This document shows positions 9,338-17,773 of a stretch of DNA of 64,000 bases, in pieces. Made by a program: the position numbers and the translations under genes. Origin of the DNA: Staphylococcus roterodami (lineage in GTDB: Bacteria; Bacillota; Bacilli; Staphylococcales; Staphylococcaceae); the NCBI GenBank assembly GCA_022493055.1, contig CP092781.1:620001-684000 (forward strand), in the 5' to 3' direction. The notes below the pieces were generated by a model. That model saw nothing but the letters and a program-made list of their open reading frames with translations. It was not told the origin of the DNA and did not search any database. Each line of letters begins with the position of its first letter. The stretch's first letter is position 1.

Positions 9338-9958
9338 ATGTTATGTGAGTCCTGGAATATAAATAAGAACCCGAGATATAAAATTATAAAATATAAGAAC
9401 GAGTTTTTAATGGTTGATGTAACTAGTTCTTGGATTTTCTTTTTCATTCCAATGCTTAATTGGGGTGTACCTAAGAAATATGCGAAGATTAGTCAAAGTG
9501 AGTTTGAAGAATTAAATACATTTACACCGAAAAATAGTAGCTCAGCTGGATGGATAGCAGGTGGGGGATCAGTTTTATTAGCAGTATTGACGAGAAAATA
9601 TATACAGTTGTTAAATATACAAATTAATCAAATTGCTGTGAATATTTTATGCTCTCTCGTACTTTTGGGGTTTTTCCTTTCGGCTTTATATATTAATTCG
9701 AAATCTAAGTTAAACGTTTATGATAGAAATAACTGTGATGAAAAGATAATTTTAATACCAACTTTTAAAAATTTATGCTTAATGCTCCTTTCGTATATTA
9801 TTTTTGGTAGTTTAAGCATACTTGCTTTTTATATGTTTATCACAGAAGGTATTCAAAACATCATTTTATTTATTACTTGGATTATGCTTGTAATAATGTT
9901 CTTACTTAGTAATGTAGCTTTGGTAGTCAATAAAAAAGTAAATGTTATAAAAAGGTAG
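9338..9958 (+). CDS. DUF443 immunity protein (copy 4)
   Basis: A 206-residue TsaI paralogue. I place the start at ATG 9338, which gives the family N-terminus MLCESWNINKNPRY; the in-frame upstream start at 9302 adds 12 residues without support. Directly before it GATATGAAGTGGGCGAGGTAA resembles the toxin's end (MKW plus stop). It is one of the more divergent copies (SSSAGWIAGGGSVLLAVLTRKY) and ends VVNKKVNVIKR like copy 7, which suggests that the two share a 3' history. Confidence 0.82.
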   Translation: MLCESWNINKNPRYKIIKYKNEFLMVDVTSSWIFFFIPMLNWGVPKKYAKISQSEFEELNTFTPKNSSSAGWIAGGGSVLLAVLTRKYIQLLNIQINQIAVNILCSLVLLGFFLSALYINSKSKLNVYDRNNCDEKIILIPTFKNLCLMLLSYIIFGSLSILAFYMFITEGIQNIILFITWIMLVIMFLLSNVALVVNKKVNVIKR

Positions 9959-10032
9959 AAAAATGACTAACAATATTATGTTAGCCGTTCTTCAAATAAA
10001 GATTACTAAGTAAAAGTAGGAAGTGATAAACG

Positions 10033-10659
10033 ATGCTATGTGATATTAGAGTTATTAATAAAAATCCGAGATATAAAGTCGTTCAATATAATGATGAGTA
10101 TTTGTTAATTGACTTAGTAAGCACTTGGCTTGTATACTTTTTTCCTTTTATTAATTGGTTCATTCCCAAAAATTATGCAAAACTTAGCGAGAAGGAACTT
10201 GAAAATTTAAATGTTGATAAACAAAATAAAAATAATATTTTCTGGCCAGTTACTGGTAGTTCGTTTTTATTAGTAGTTATTTTACGGAAATATGTACATA
10301 CGTTTGAAGTTCAATTAGAAAATAAGATTTTAATAGCTTTATGTTTTATAGGATTTATAGGTATTGCAGTATTTTACATTTACTTAAATAAAAAGCTTAA
10401 ACTAAAGATATATGATGATAATCTAGATAATGAAAATAAGGTTATATTAATGCCTACTTTTAAAGATGGAAGTTTTATAGTTTTCACATATCTATTATTA
10501 GGAGGTTGTTCAATATTATTTTTAATATGGCTATTGACTATAAAACCTCAAAATCTACTGGTATTTATTATGTGGATTATTATTACTATTTTCTTCTTTC
10601 TAATAAGCAAGGGCTCAATTAGTAATAAAAAGGTTTATGCCAAACTTAAAAAGCAATAG
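10033..10659 (+). CDS. DUF443 immunity protein (copy 5)
   Basis: A 208-residue TsaI paralogue, ATG start, MLCDIRVINKNPRYK. The first half has the TWLVYFFPFINWFIPK version of hydrophobic segment 1, also found in copy 7. The loop before segment 4 (KVILMPTFKDGSFIVF) resembles copies 10 and 11. Upstream lies a 75-bp spacer with GGAAGTGAT as ribosome binding site, of the kind that also precedes copies 8 and 9. Confidence 0.85.
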   Translation: MLCDIRVINKNPRYKVVQYNDEYLLIDLVSTWLVYFFPFINWFIPKNYAKLSEKELENLNVDKQNKNNIFWPVTGSSFLLVVILRKYVHTFEVQLENKILIALCFIGFIGIAVFYIYLNKKLKLKIYDDNLDNENKVILMPTFKDGSFIVFTYLLLGGCSILFLIWLLTIKPQNLLVFIMWIIITIFFFLISKGSISNKKVYAKLKKQ

Positions 10660-10793
10660 AAATTACTAAACTTAGATTGTAGTTCGCAAGTTAAGTAATA
10701 AGCAGGAAAATAGTATGTTGTTAAAATGCAAAAGACCTATAAAGTATCTGAAAGTGTATTAGATATAAAACCAACGAGACGGAAGTGGAAATA

Positions 10794-11426
10794 TTGCTTT
10801 GCGAGGTTAGAGTTGTAAACAAAAATCCCAGATATAGAATTATTAAATATAAAAACGACTATCTGATGATTGATTTAGTAAGCACCTGGTTAGTTTTGTT
10901 CTTTCCGTTTATTAATTGGTTCATCCCAAAAAGATATGTCCAAATCAGTAGAGAAGAGTTTGATAATTTAAATATTGTTAAACCAGTTAAAAATAAAGCT
11001 TTATGGCCAGTTATAGGTAGCATACTTTTATTTGGCACTATGTTTAAAGATAAAATATATATACCTGATTCTCATTTAGAAAAAAATTGCGTTATTATCA
11101 TTTGTTCGGTTTTATTATTAAGTATTCTAGTGTTTTATATATATTTAAATCAGAAAGTAAAGTTATCTATCTATAATAATCGGAGTAGCAATGGAAAAAT
11201 TATGATTTTTCCATCATTCAAGAATCTTTGCTTTGTACTATTTTCTTATTTTTTCTGTGGTGGATTATCAATCATGTTCTTAGATGTTTTGATTAGTTTA
11301 TCTATCCAAAATATTATAGTATTTATTGCTTGGGTTATTATGACAATGCTATTTTTCTTTATAAATATGTCTTCAATAATAGACAAAAAGATTCATGTTA
11401 TATATTTAAGGTCATATAAAAATTAA
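10794..11426 (+). CDS. DUF443 immunity protein (copy 6)
   Basis: A 210-residue TsaI paralogue. I prefer TTG 10794 to the in-frame GTG at 10785, because it restores the family N-terminus (MLCEV) and puts the purine stretch GGAAGTGG at ribosome-binding distance. Just upstream, GATATAAAACCAACGAGACG looks like a mutated toxin tail (DIKP for DINP). It carries KDKIYIPDSHLEKN in the periplasm-facing loop and ends HVIYLRSYKN, longer than most copies. Confidence 0.8.
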   Translation: MLCEVRVVNKNPRYRIIKYKNDYLMIDLVSTWLVLFFPFINWFIPKRYVQISREEFDNLNIVKPVKNKALWPVIGSILLFGTMFKDKIYIPDSHLEKNCVIIICSVLLLSILVFYIYLNQKVKLSIYNNRSSNGKIMIFPSFKNLCFVLFSYFFCGGLSIMFLDVLISLSIQNIIVFIAWVIMTMLFFFINMSSIIDKKIHVIYLRSYKN

Positions 11427-11513
11427 TTTTGATACAAAAGGGCACAAGTGTTTTGAGAAACACAAACGATAATATAGCTGTGTGAATTTGTTATTAATAG
11501 GAAGTGATAATTA

Positions 11514-12131
11514 TTGCTTTGTGAAACCGAAATTATCAATAAAAATCCGAAATACAGAGTTATTAAGTATGATGATGAGTATTTAATGGTCGATGTAATA
11601 AGCACTTGGCTTGTATACTTTTTTCCATTTATTAATTGGTTCATTCCAAAAAGATGCGCCAAAATTAGTAGAGAAGAGTATGAAAAACTGAACACTGTTA
11701 AGCCAGTTAAAAATAAAACTTTTTGGCCTGTTGCAGGAGGAACAATCTTACTAGGTGTTACTTCCAGAAAGTACATACACTTACTTAATATTCAATTAGA
11801 AAAAATATTGGTTATAATTATATGCTTCGTTGTATTTCTATGTATTTTAATCTTTTTTGTGCTTCTGAATCGAAAATTAAAATTGAAAGTTTTCGATAAT
11901 AAAAAAGAAGAACAAAAAATAATTTTAGTACCAACATTAAAAAATGCTGTTCTTATATTATATGGCTATTTGTTGATTGGAGGCATGTCAATATTAGCTT
12001 TAAGCATGTTGCTGACATTAGAAAACCAGAATTTAATAACTTTTATAGCTTGGGGTATTGGGTTAATGTTGTTTTTCTTGATGAATATAACTCTCGTTGT
12101 CAATAAAAAATCCAAAGTTATAAAAACGTGA
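11514..12131 (+). CDS. DUF443 immunity protein (copy 7)
   Basis: A 205-residue TsaI paralogue, TTG start with GGAAGTGAT before it, N-terminus MLCETEIINKNPKYR. Segment 1 is the VYFFPFINWFIPK type. The C-terminus VVNKKSKVIKT differs from the DKKIHVI type of most copies. Its 3' end and the following spacer are repeated in decayed form before copy 9, so this junction has been duplicated. Confidence 0.85.
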   Translation: MLCETEIINKNPKYRVIKYDDEYLMVDVISTWLVYFFPFINWFIPKRCAKISREEYEKLNTVKPVKNKTFWPVAGGTILLGVTSRKYIHLLNIQLEKILVIIICFVVFLCILIFFVLLNRKLKLKVFDNKKEEQKIILVPTLKNAVLILYGYLLIGGMSILALSMLLTLENQNLITFIAWGIGLMLFFLMNITLVVNKKSKVIKT

Positions 12132-12205
12132 ATAAATAACTAATTATATTACGTTGGCCATTCTTCAAATAAAAAATAATTAGAATAAGGTGGAAGTGAT
12201 AAACA

Positions 12206-12835
12206 TTGCTTTGTGAATCTCGATTCATTAATAAAAACCCAAAATACAGAATCATTAAATATAATGAGGAGTATTTCATGGTTGATTTAGTAAGTACTTG
12301 GATTGCTTATTTTTTGCCCATGATTAATTGGTTTATTCCCAAAAAGTACGCGAAAATTAGTAGAGAAGAATTTGAAAGTTTAAATATTGTGAAACCCGCT
12401 AAAAATAATACTTTCTGGCCTGTTGCAGGATTTGCAGTGTTATTAACAACCTTAACAAGAAAATATATTTATTTGCTTAATATCCATTTAGAAAAAGAAT
12501 TAGTTATATTAACATGCTGTATGATACTTCTAGGTGTTTTCGCATTGTTTATATATATAAATACAAAATTAAAGTTACATTTTTTTGATAAAAATAAAAG
12601 TAATGACGAAAAGATCATATTAATACCTACATTTAAAAATATTTGTTTATCCTTATTTGCTTATATATTTTTTGGTGGATTGTCAACAATGGCTCTGAGT
12701 ATGTTAGTAACTACATCCCCTCAAAATATAATAGAATTTCTTGCTTTAATTGGCATGACTGTATGCTTCTTTCTACTGAATATGTCATCGGTTCTAGATA
12801 AAAAAATTCATGTTATTTTAAAAACAAATAAGTAG
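12206..12835 (+). CDS. DUF443 immunity protein (copy 8)
   Basis: A 209-residue TsaI paralogue, TTG start, ribosome binding site GGTGGAAGTGAT. N-terminus MLCESRFINKNPKYR. Its last ~70 residues (KIILIPTFKNICLSL and PQNIIEFLAL) are very close to copy 1, while segment 2 (AVLLTTLTRKYIYLLN) follows copy 3, which is a mosaic pattern. Confidence 0.85.
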   Translation: MLCESRFINKNPKYRIIKYNEEYFMVDLVSTWIAYFLPMINWFIPKKYAKISREEFESLNIVKPAKNNTFWPVAGFAVLLTTLTRKYIYLLNIHLEKELVILTCCMILLGVFALFIYINTKLKLHFFDKNKSNDEKIILIPTFKNICLSLFAYIFFGGLSTMALSMLVTTSPQNIIEFLALIGMTVCFFLLNMSSVLDKKIHVILKTNK

Positions 12836-12924
12836 TAAAATTGATTAACTTAGGTAGTATCGGATACTTAAATGTTGGTTCATAAAAAGCAATGATTTTA
12901 AATCGAGGAGCTATCTTAGAACAG

Positions 12925-12957
12925 GGAAATAAAAAAGCCAAAGTTATAAAAAGCGAA
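12925..12957 (+). pseudogene. 3' stub of a DUF443 gene in the copy 8-9 spacer
   Basis: AATAAAAAAGCCAAAGTTAT and the bases after it match the last codons of copy 7 (NKKSKVIK), and the following ~70 bp match the spacer after copy 7. Nothing else of the gene remains. The stub shows that the copy 7-8 junction was duplicated here. Confidence 0.65.
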
Positions 12958-13030
12958 TTAATAACTAATTATATTATGTTAGCCACGCTTCAAATAAAAA
13001 ATAATTAGAATAAGGTGGAATTGATAATCA

Positions 13031-13665
13031 ATGCTTTGCGAATCTAAAGTTATTAATAAAAACCCTAAATATCGAATAATCAAATACGATAGTGAATATT
13101 TAATGATTGATTTGGCAAGTAATTGGATTGTCTTCTTCTTTCCATTTATTAACTGGCTCGTACCGAAAAAATATGTCAAAGTCACTAAGAATGATTATGA
13201 GAAATTAAATATTGTAAAACCAGTTAAAAATAAATCGATAGTATGGACTGTATTCGCGAGTATTGTGCTACTTGGTGGTACTGTAAGAAGAAACGCTTAT
13301 TTATTTGATTTTCAATTAGAAGAAATAATTGTTTGGAGCAAAGCTGTTTCATTGGGTTTTTAGGGATTATATTTTTTTATTGTTATCTAAATAAGAAATT
13401 AACATTAAATATTTATAATGAAAGTAAAAATAATGAACTTAAATTAAGATTATTACCCTCCTTTAAAAATATTTGTTTCACAATTTTTTATTACCTATTT
13501 ACTGGTTTCATGTCTTATGGGGCATTTTACTTGTTGGTGTTTGAAAATGTACAAAATTTAATCTTATATGTTTCTTGGCTTTTCATGACTATGCTATTCA
13601 TGTTTATGAATATGCATTCAATTATAGATAAAAAAGTACATATATTCTTAAAGTCTAATAAATAG
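13031..13665 (+). pseudogene. DUF443 immunity gene (copy 9), frameshifted
   Basis: Two overlapping frames together give a full TsaI paralogue. The first (ATG 13031) runs MLCESKVINKNPKYR to QLEEIIVWSKAVSLGF and stops at 13363. The second frame takes over near 13335 with SCFIGFLGIIFFYCYLNKKL and runs to 13665. The switch lies where other copies enter hydrophobic segment 3, so one indel near 13333-13345 broke the gene. As it stands only two of five membrane segments would be made. A sequencing error cannot be excluded. Confidence 0.8.
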
Positions 13666-13711
13666 TTACAAATTTAGTTAGTTTTCAATTGTTAATTAGG
13701 GGTGGTAAACA

Positions 13712-14341
13712 GTGCTTTGTGAATCTAAACAAATTTATAAAAATCCTAAATATCGAGTTATTAGATATAATAATGAATATTTCATGGTCGATTTAGTAAG
13801 TACTTGGATTACTTATTTTTTCCCTATGATTAATTGGTTTTTGCCCAAAAAATACGCAAAAATTAGCGAAAATGAATTTGAAAGGTTAAATATTATCGAA
13901 CCTATTAAAAACAATGTTTTTTGGCCGGTTGCAGGAAGTTCAGTTCTATTCGGAATTATATTGAGAAAGTACGGTAACTTCTTTAATGTTCAGTTTGAAA
14001 AACAACTAGCAATCACTGTATTTTTTATCATGTTAATAGGGATGTTAATTTTTTATTTCTATCTAAATAAAAAATTAACATTAAAAATTTTTAATACCAA
14101 CGTGGTTAATAAGAATAGAGTTGTATTAATACCGACTTTCAAACAAGGGTTGTTAATAGTTTTTGCGTACTTTTTTTTAGGAAGTGCTTCAATATTTACT
14201 TTAACCATTCTTTTGATGACAGAGTCACAAAATATAATAATATTTTTAACTTGGGTTATTATCACGATGTTTTTCTTTTTAGTGAATATGGCTACGATAG
14301 GTAATAAAAATGTTCATGTTATTTTAAGAATAAACGAGTAG
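13712..14341 (+). CDS. DUF443 immunity protein (copy 10)
   Basis: A 209-residue TsaI paralogue and the only copy starting with GTG, with GGGGTGGT as ribosome binding site. N-terminus MLCESKQIYKNPKYR. The loop NKNRVVLIPTFKQG and following segment 4 group it with copies 5 and 11, while segment 1 (TWITYFFPMINWFLPK) is nearer copy 8. Confidence 0.85.
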   Translation: MLCESKQIYKNPKYRVIRYNNEYFMVDLVSTWITYFFPMINWFLPKKYAKISENEFERLNIIEPIKNNVFWPVAGSSVLFGIILRKYGNFFNVQFEKQLAITVFFIMLIGMLIFYFYLNKKLTLKIFNTNVVNKNRVVLIPTFKQGLLIVFAYFFLGSASIFTLTILLMTESQNIIIFLTWVIITMFFFLVNMATIGNKNVHVILRINE

Positions 14342-14521
14342 TAAAAATGATCGAAATTGGTAGTAACGCATACTTAAATGATAGTTCAAAAAAGAAAATC
14401 ATATCTTAGAACAGGAAAATAGATAGTAATGTTTGAATATACCAAGTGAAAATGCCTGTTGTAATTGATAAAGGAAGCCCTGCTTTAATTTAAAAATGAA
14501 ATATAGAGCGTGTTATTTTGT

Positions 14522-14802
14522 ATGATAGCTCTTATAACATTGGCGTTATTAATCCAATAGGATGGACGGTTTTAGCTGGTTTTGTTGCGGAATCTGTTTA
14601 GACAATTCTTATAAATTGGACTTTTCATACTAATAAATTTGGATTAATAGATAAAACTGATTGGATAAGACATTAAATAGACGCTGGTATAGATGCTGTT
14701 AAAAATACCACAGAAAAAGCTGTAGATAGTGTTGGAACGATAGTTGGTGAAGGTACAAAAAGTATTGGGGATCATTTAAACCTAATGAAATGGGAGTGGT
14801 AA
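14522..14802 (+). pseudogene. relic of a tspA 3' end (second long relic)
   Basis: Read toward the TAA at 14800 this gives NPIGWTVLAGF, KTDWIRH, stop, IDAGIDAVKNTTEKAVDSVG and EGTKSIGDHLNLMKWEW, aligning with the last ~85 residues of TspA. Stops interrupt it (TAG after AESV and TAA after IRH), so it cannot encode a toxin. About 40 bp upstream of the homologous part (14495-14530) also match the sequence before the 7495 relic, so both derive from one already truncated ancestor. The rest of 14342-14494 has no gene. Confidence 0.82.
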
Positions 14803-14805
14803 ATG

Positions 14806-15432
14806 TTGCTTTGCGATGTTAGAGTCATTTATAAAAATCCGAAATACAAAGTCATTCAACATAACGGTGAATATTTATTAGTCGATTTAGTAAGCACATG
14901 GCTTGTATATTTTCTTCCTTTCATTAATTGGTTCATTCCAAAAAAGTACGCGATAATTAGCGAAGAAGAATTTGAAAATTTAAATGTTGTTAAACCAAAT
15001 AAAAATAATGTTTTCTGGTCAGTTATAGGAAGTTCGGTTTTGTTTGGAGTTACTTTAAGGAAATACATACATGTTTTTGATGTTCAATTAGATAAGCTAG
15101 TTGTAATGATATTGTGCGCTCTCGCTTTAATTTGTGTTATAGTTTTTTATTTTAACTTAAATAGAAAGCTTAAGTTAAAAGTGTTTGATACAAATATTGA
15201 AAAAAATAAGAGAGTTATATTAATACCAACGTTTAAACTTGGCTGTTTTTTAGTTTTCGGATATATTTTCGCTGGAAGTTTTTCAATATTTTCACTAATT
15301 GCCCTTATGACAATCGAACCTCAAAATATAATAATATTTATTTATTGGATTATGATGACAATGCTTTTCTTTTTGTTAAATATGACTTCGATAGGTAATG
15401 AAAAAGTTCGCGTTATAATGAAAAATAATTGA
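14806..15432 (+). CDS. DUF443 immunity protein (copy 11)
   Basis: A 208-residue TsaI paralogue. TTG 14806 gives the family N-terminus MLCDVRVIYKNPKYK and the usual three-base gap to the toxin-relic stop; the ATG at 14803 directly before it is the alternative and adds one residue. It has all five hydrophobic segments; KNKRVILIPTFKLGCFLVF groups it with copies 5 and 10. Confidence 0.83.
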   Translation: MLCDVRVIYKNPKYKVIQHNGEYLLVDLVSTWLVYFLPFINWFIPKKYAIISEEEFENLNVVKPNKNNVFWSVIGSSVLFGVTLRKYIHVFDVQLDKLVVMILCALALICVIVFYFNLNRKLKLKVFDTNIEKNKRVILIPTFKLGCFLVFGYIFAGSFSIFSLIALMTIEPQNIIIFIYWIMMTMLFFLLNMTSIGNEKVRVIMKNN

Positions 15433-15557
15433 TTACATTTAAAATATTCTAAATGTTGTCGACACAATCCTTTTAAGACGCTAGTAGAATTTAAACGACT
15501 TCTAATGTATATGAAAGTGTACTAAATATAAAACCTAATGGGAAAGAAGTGGAGACA

Positions 15558-16199
15558 TTGCTTTGTGAAACTGAAAATATTAATAAAAATCCCAAATATA
15601 GAATTATCAAATACAAAGATGAATATTTGATGATTGATTTAGTAAGCACATGGTTAGCACTCTTTTTCCCAATGATTAATTGGTTGATTCTAAAAAAGTA
15701 CGTCAAAATCAGCGAAAAAGATTTTGAAACTTTAAACATTGTGAAGACAACTAAAATCAATTCTTTTTGGCCAGTGGCAGGAAGTACGGTCTTATTTGGT
15801 GTTATATTAAGAAGGTATTCCCATTTATTTATCGTTAAATATGAATATAGTATAGTAATTTTAATTTGTTGCATCATAATACTAGGTATTTTTCTGTTTT
15901 TTCTATATGTAAATCAAAAGTTAAAGTTACAAATCTATAATGAAAACAAAAATAAAAGCAATAAGATAATCATATTTCCCACTTTAAAGAGTCTTTGTTT
16001 ATCAATAGTTTTATATATTTATTTAGGTGGTGATTCATTCTTTACTATTTATATGTTATTGACGATTGAAGTTCAAAATATAATATTATTTATAACTTTG
16101 TTTGTAATATTTTTGTTTTTCTTATTTTTAAATATGTGCTCACTATATGACAATAAAGTTCATGTATTATTTAAATCAAATGGAATTGAAAAGTTTTAA
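15558..16199 (+). CDS. DUF443 immunity protein (copy 12)
   Basis: A 213-residue TsaI paralogue. TTG 15558 is chosen over GTG 15549 to give MLCETENINKNPKYR; AAGAAGTGGAG precedes it. It is a divergent copy: NWLILKKYVKIS lacks the usual IPKKY, and the region after segment 2 reads LRRYSHLFIVKYEYS. Before it AATATAAAACCTAATGGG looks like a mutated toxin tail. The spacer before it (15433-15540) matches that before copy 3. Confidence 0.82.
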   Translation: MLCETENINKNPKYRIIKYKDEYLMIDLVSTWLALFFPMINWLILKKYVKISEKDFETLNIVKTTKINSFWPVAGSTVLFGVILRRYSHLFIVKYEYSIVILICCIIILGIFLFFLYVNQKLKLQIYNENKNKSNKIIIFPTLKSLCLSIVLYIYLGGDSFFTIYMLLTIEVQNIILFITLFVIFLFFLFLNMCSLYDNKVHVLFKSNGIEKF

Positions 16200-16235
16200 T
16201 AGGAATAATAAACAAAGGAATGGTAGTGATAAGTA

Positions 16236-16871
16236 TTGCTATGTGAATCTAAAGTTATCAACAAAAATCCTAAGTATAGAGTTATTAAATATGGTGATGA
16301 ATATTTAATGATTGATTTAGTAAGTACCTGGTTAACTTTATTTCTTCCTATGATTAATTGGTTAATTCCAAAAAATTATGTCAAAATCAGTAAAAATGAA
16401 TTTGACGATTTAAACATTGTCAAACCTGTTAAAAATAAAGCTTTTTGGCCAGTTGCAGGTAGTACTATTTTGTTCGGAGTTACGTTTAGAAAATATATTC
16501 CTTCACTTAATATTCAATTAGAGAAAAACATGGTGATTGTAATATGTTGTGCAATATTTCTGGGTGTTTTAATACTTTTTTTATTTCTGAATCGTAAGCT
16601 AAGATTGGAAATTTATAATAATAACTCTAGTAAAGGGAAAATAATTTTATTTCCTTCATTAAAAAACTTTTGCTTCACAATATTTTATTATTTTTTATTT
16701 GGCGGTCTTTCAATAATGGCTCTAAGTATGTTATTAACTTTAAATCCTCAAAATATAATAGGCTTTATTGGTTGGTTGGTAATGACTGCAGGTTTCTTTC
16801 TGTTAAACATGTCATCGATTATTGACAAAAAAATTTATGTATTATCTAAAACTAACACGGTGGAAAAATGA
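16236..16871 (+). CDS. DUF443 immunity protein (copy 13)
   Basis: A 211-residue TsaI paralogue, TTG start, MLCESKVINKNPKYR. Segment 1 is the TWLTLFLPMINWLIPK type of copies 1-2, and segment 4 (FGGLSIMALSML) is near copy 8. Its 3' end runs directly into the next toxin relic without a spacer, which suggests that a deletion fused the two. Confidence 0.84.
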   Translation: MLCESKVINKNPKYRVIKYGDEYLMIDLVSTWLTLFLPMINWLIPKNYVKISKNEFDDLNIVKPVKNKAFWPVAGSTILFGVTFRKYIPSLNIQLEKNMVIVICCAIFLGVLILFLFLNRKLRLEIYNNNSSKGKIILFPSLKNFCFTIFYYFLFGGLSIMALSMLLTLNPQNIIGFIGWLVMTAGFFLLNMSSIIDKKIYVLSKTNTVEK

Positions 16872-17105
16872 TGGTTTAGCTGGATTTACTGCAGGTTCTA
16901 TTTCGGCAATACTTGTATATTGGACCAATCAAAAAAATGAATTTGGAATAAAAGATAAAAACGATTGGATAGGACATAAACTAGACGCTGGTATAGAGGC
17001 TGTAGAAAAATCTGCAGAAAAAACAGTAGATGGTGTTGAAAATGTCATGGTGAAGCTTCAAAAAGTATTTCTAATCATATAAGCCCTAAGAAATGGAGCT
17101 GGTAA
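16864..17105 (+). pseudogene. frameshifted relic of a tspA 3' end
   Basis: The sequence reads DGLAGFTAGSISAILVYWTN, then FGIKDKNDWIGHKLDAGIEA, matching TspA's C-terminus, up to VENV. A single-base shift near 17045 then changes frame, after which GEASKSISNHISPKKWSW and a stop follow in the toxin frame. Only ~80 residues remain. The toxin stop abuts the start region of copy 14. Confidence 0.82.
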
Positions 17106-17108
17106 ATG

Positions 17109-17732
17109 TTGCTATGCGAATCTAAAATCATCAATAAAAACCCAAAATATAGAATTATTAAATATAATGATGAGTATTTAATGGTCGATATAATAAGCAC
17201 TTGGATTAGTTTGTTTTTTCCATTTATTAATTGGTTCATCCCAAAAAGATATGTCAAAATCAGTAAAAAAGAATTTGAAAACTTAAATATTGTTAAACCT
17301 GCTAAAAAGAATGTTTTTTGGCCAGTTGCAGGTAGCTCTGCTTTGCTGGGAATTGCATTAAGAAGGTATACACATTTACTTGATATTCAACTAGATAAGA
17401 AATTAGTTATTGCCATATGTTGCATCACATTTATAGGGATTTTAATATTTTATGTACGCCTAATTAAAAAATCATCTTTAAATATTTATAATGCTAAAAA
17501 TAAAAGGTCAAAAATTGTCTTAATACCTACACTAAAAAATGTTTGTTTCACATTATTTGGATATATTTTATTTGGCGGATTGACTATGCTATTCCTAGAT
17601 GCTCTATTATCAATGAGTTACCAAAATATAATAGTATATTTTGCTTGGATTGCAGTTATAATGGGTTTTTTTCTAGTGAATATAGCTTTAATTATAGATA
17701 AAAACATTCATGTCATACTTAAAAACCAATAG
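17109..17732 (+). CDS. DUF443 immunity protein (copy 14)
   Basis: A 207-residue TsaI paralogue and the last intact copy. TTG 17109 gives MLCESKIINKNPKYR; ATG 17106 is an alternative one codon earlier. It has five hydrophobic segments. Segment 3 ends VRLIKKSSLNIYNAKNKRSK, a variant loop, and segment 4 (FGGLTMLFLDALLSMSYQN) is unlike the SILALSML type. The GGAG of the preceding toxin relic is the likely ribosome binding site. Confidence 0.84.
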   Translation: MLCESKIINKNPKYRIIKYNDEYLMVDIISTWISLFFPFINWFIPKRYVKISKKEFENLNIVKPAKKNVFWPVAGSSALLGIALRRYTHLLDIQLDKKLVIAICCITFIGILIFYVRLIKKSSLNIYNAKNKRSKIVLIPTLKNVCFTLFGYILFGGLTMLFLDALLSMSYQNIIVYFAWIAVIMGFFLVNIALIIDKNIHVILKNQ

Positions 17733-17773
17733 AAATTACCAAATTGAATTTGCAATGGCTTTAATGTTGTCGT

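Noticed and set aside
16822..17082. 86-codon open frame overlapping the end of immunity copy 13
   Set aside because: It joins the wrong frame of copy 13 to the relic of a toxin tail and stops early by frameshift; it is not an independent gene.
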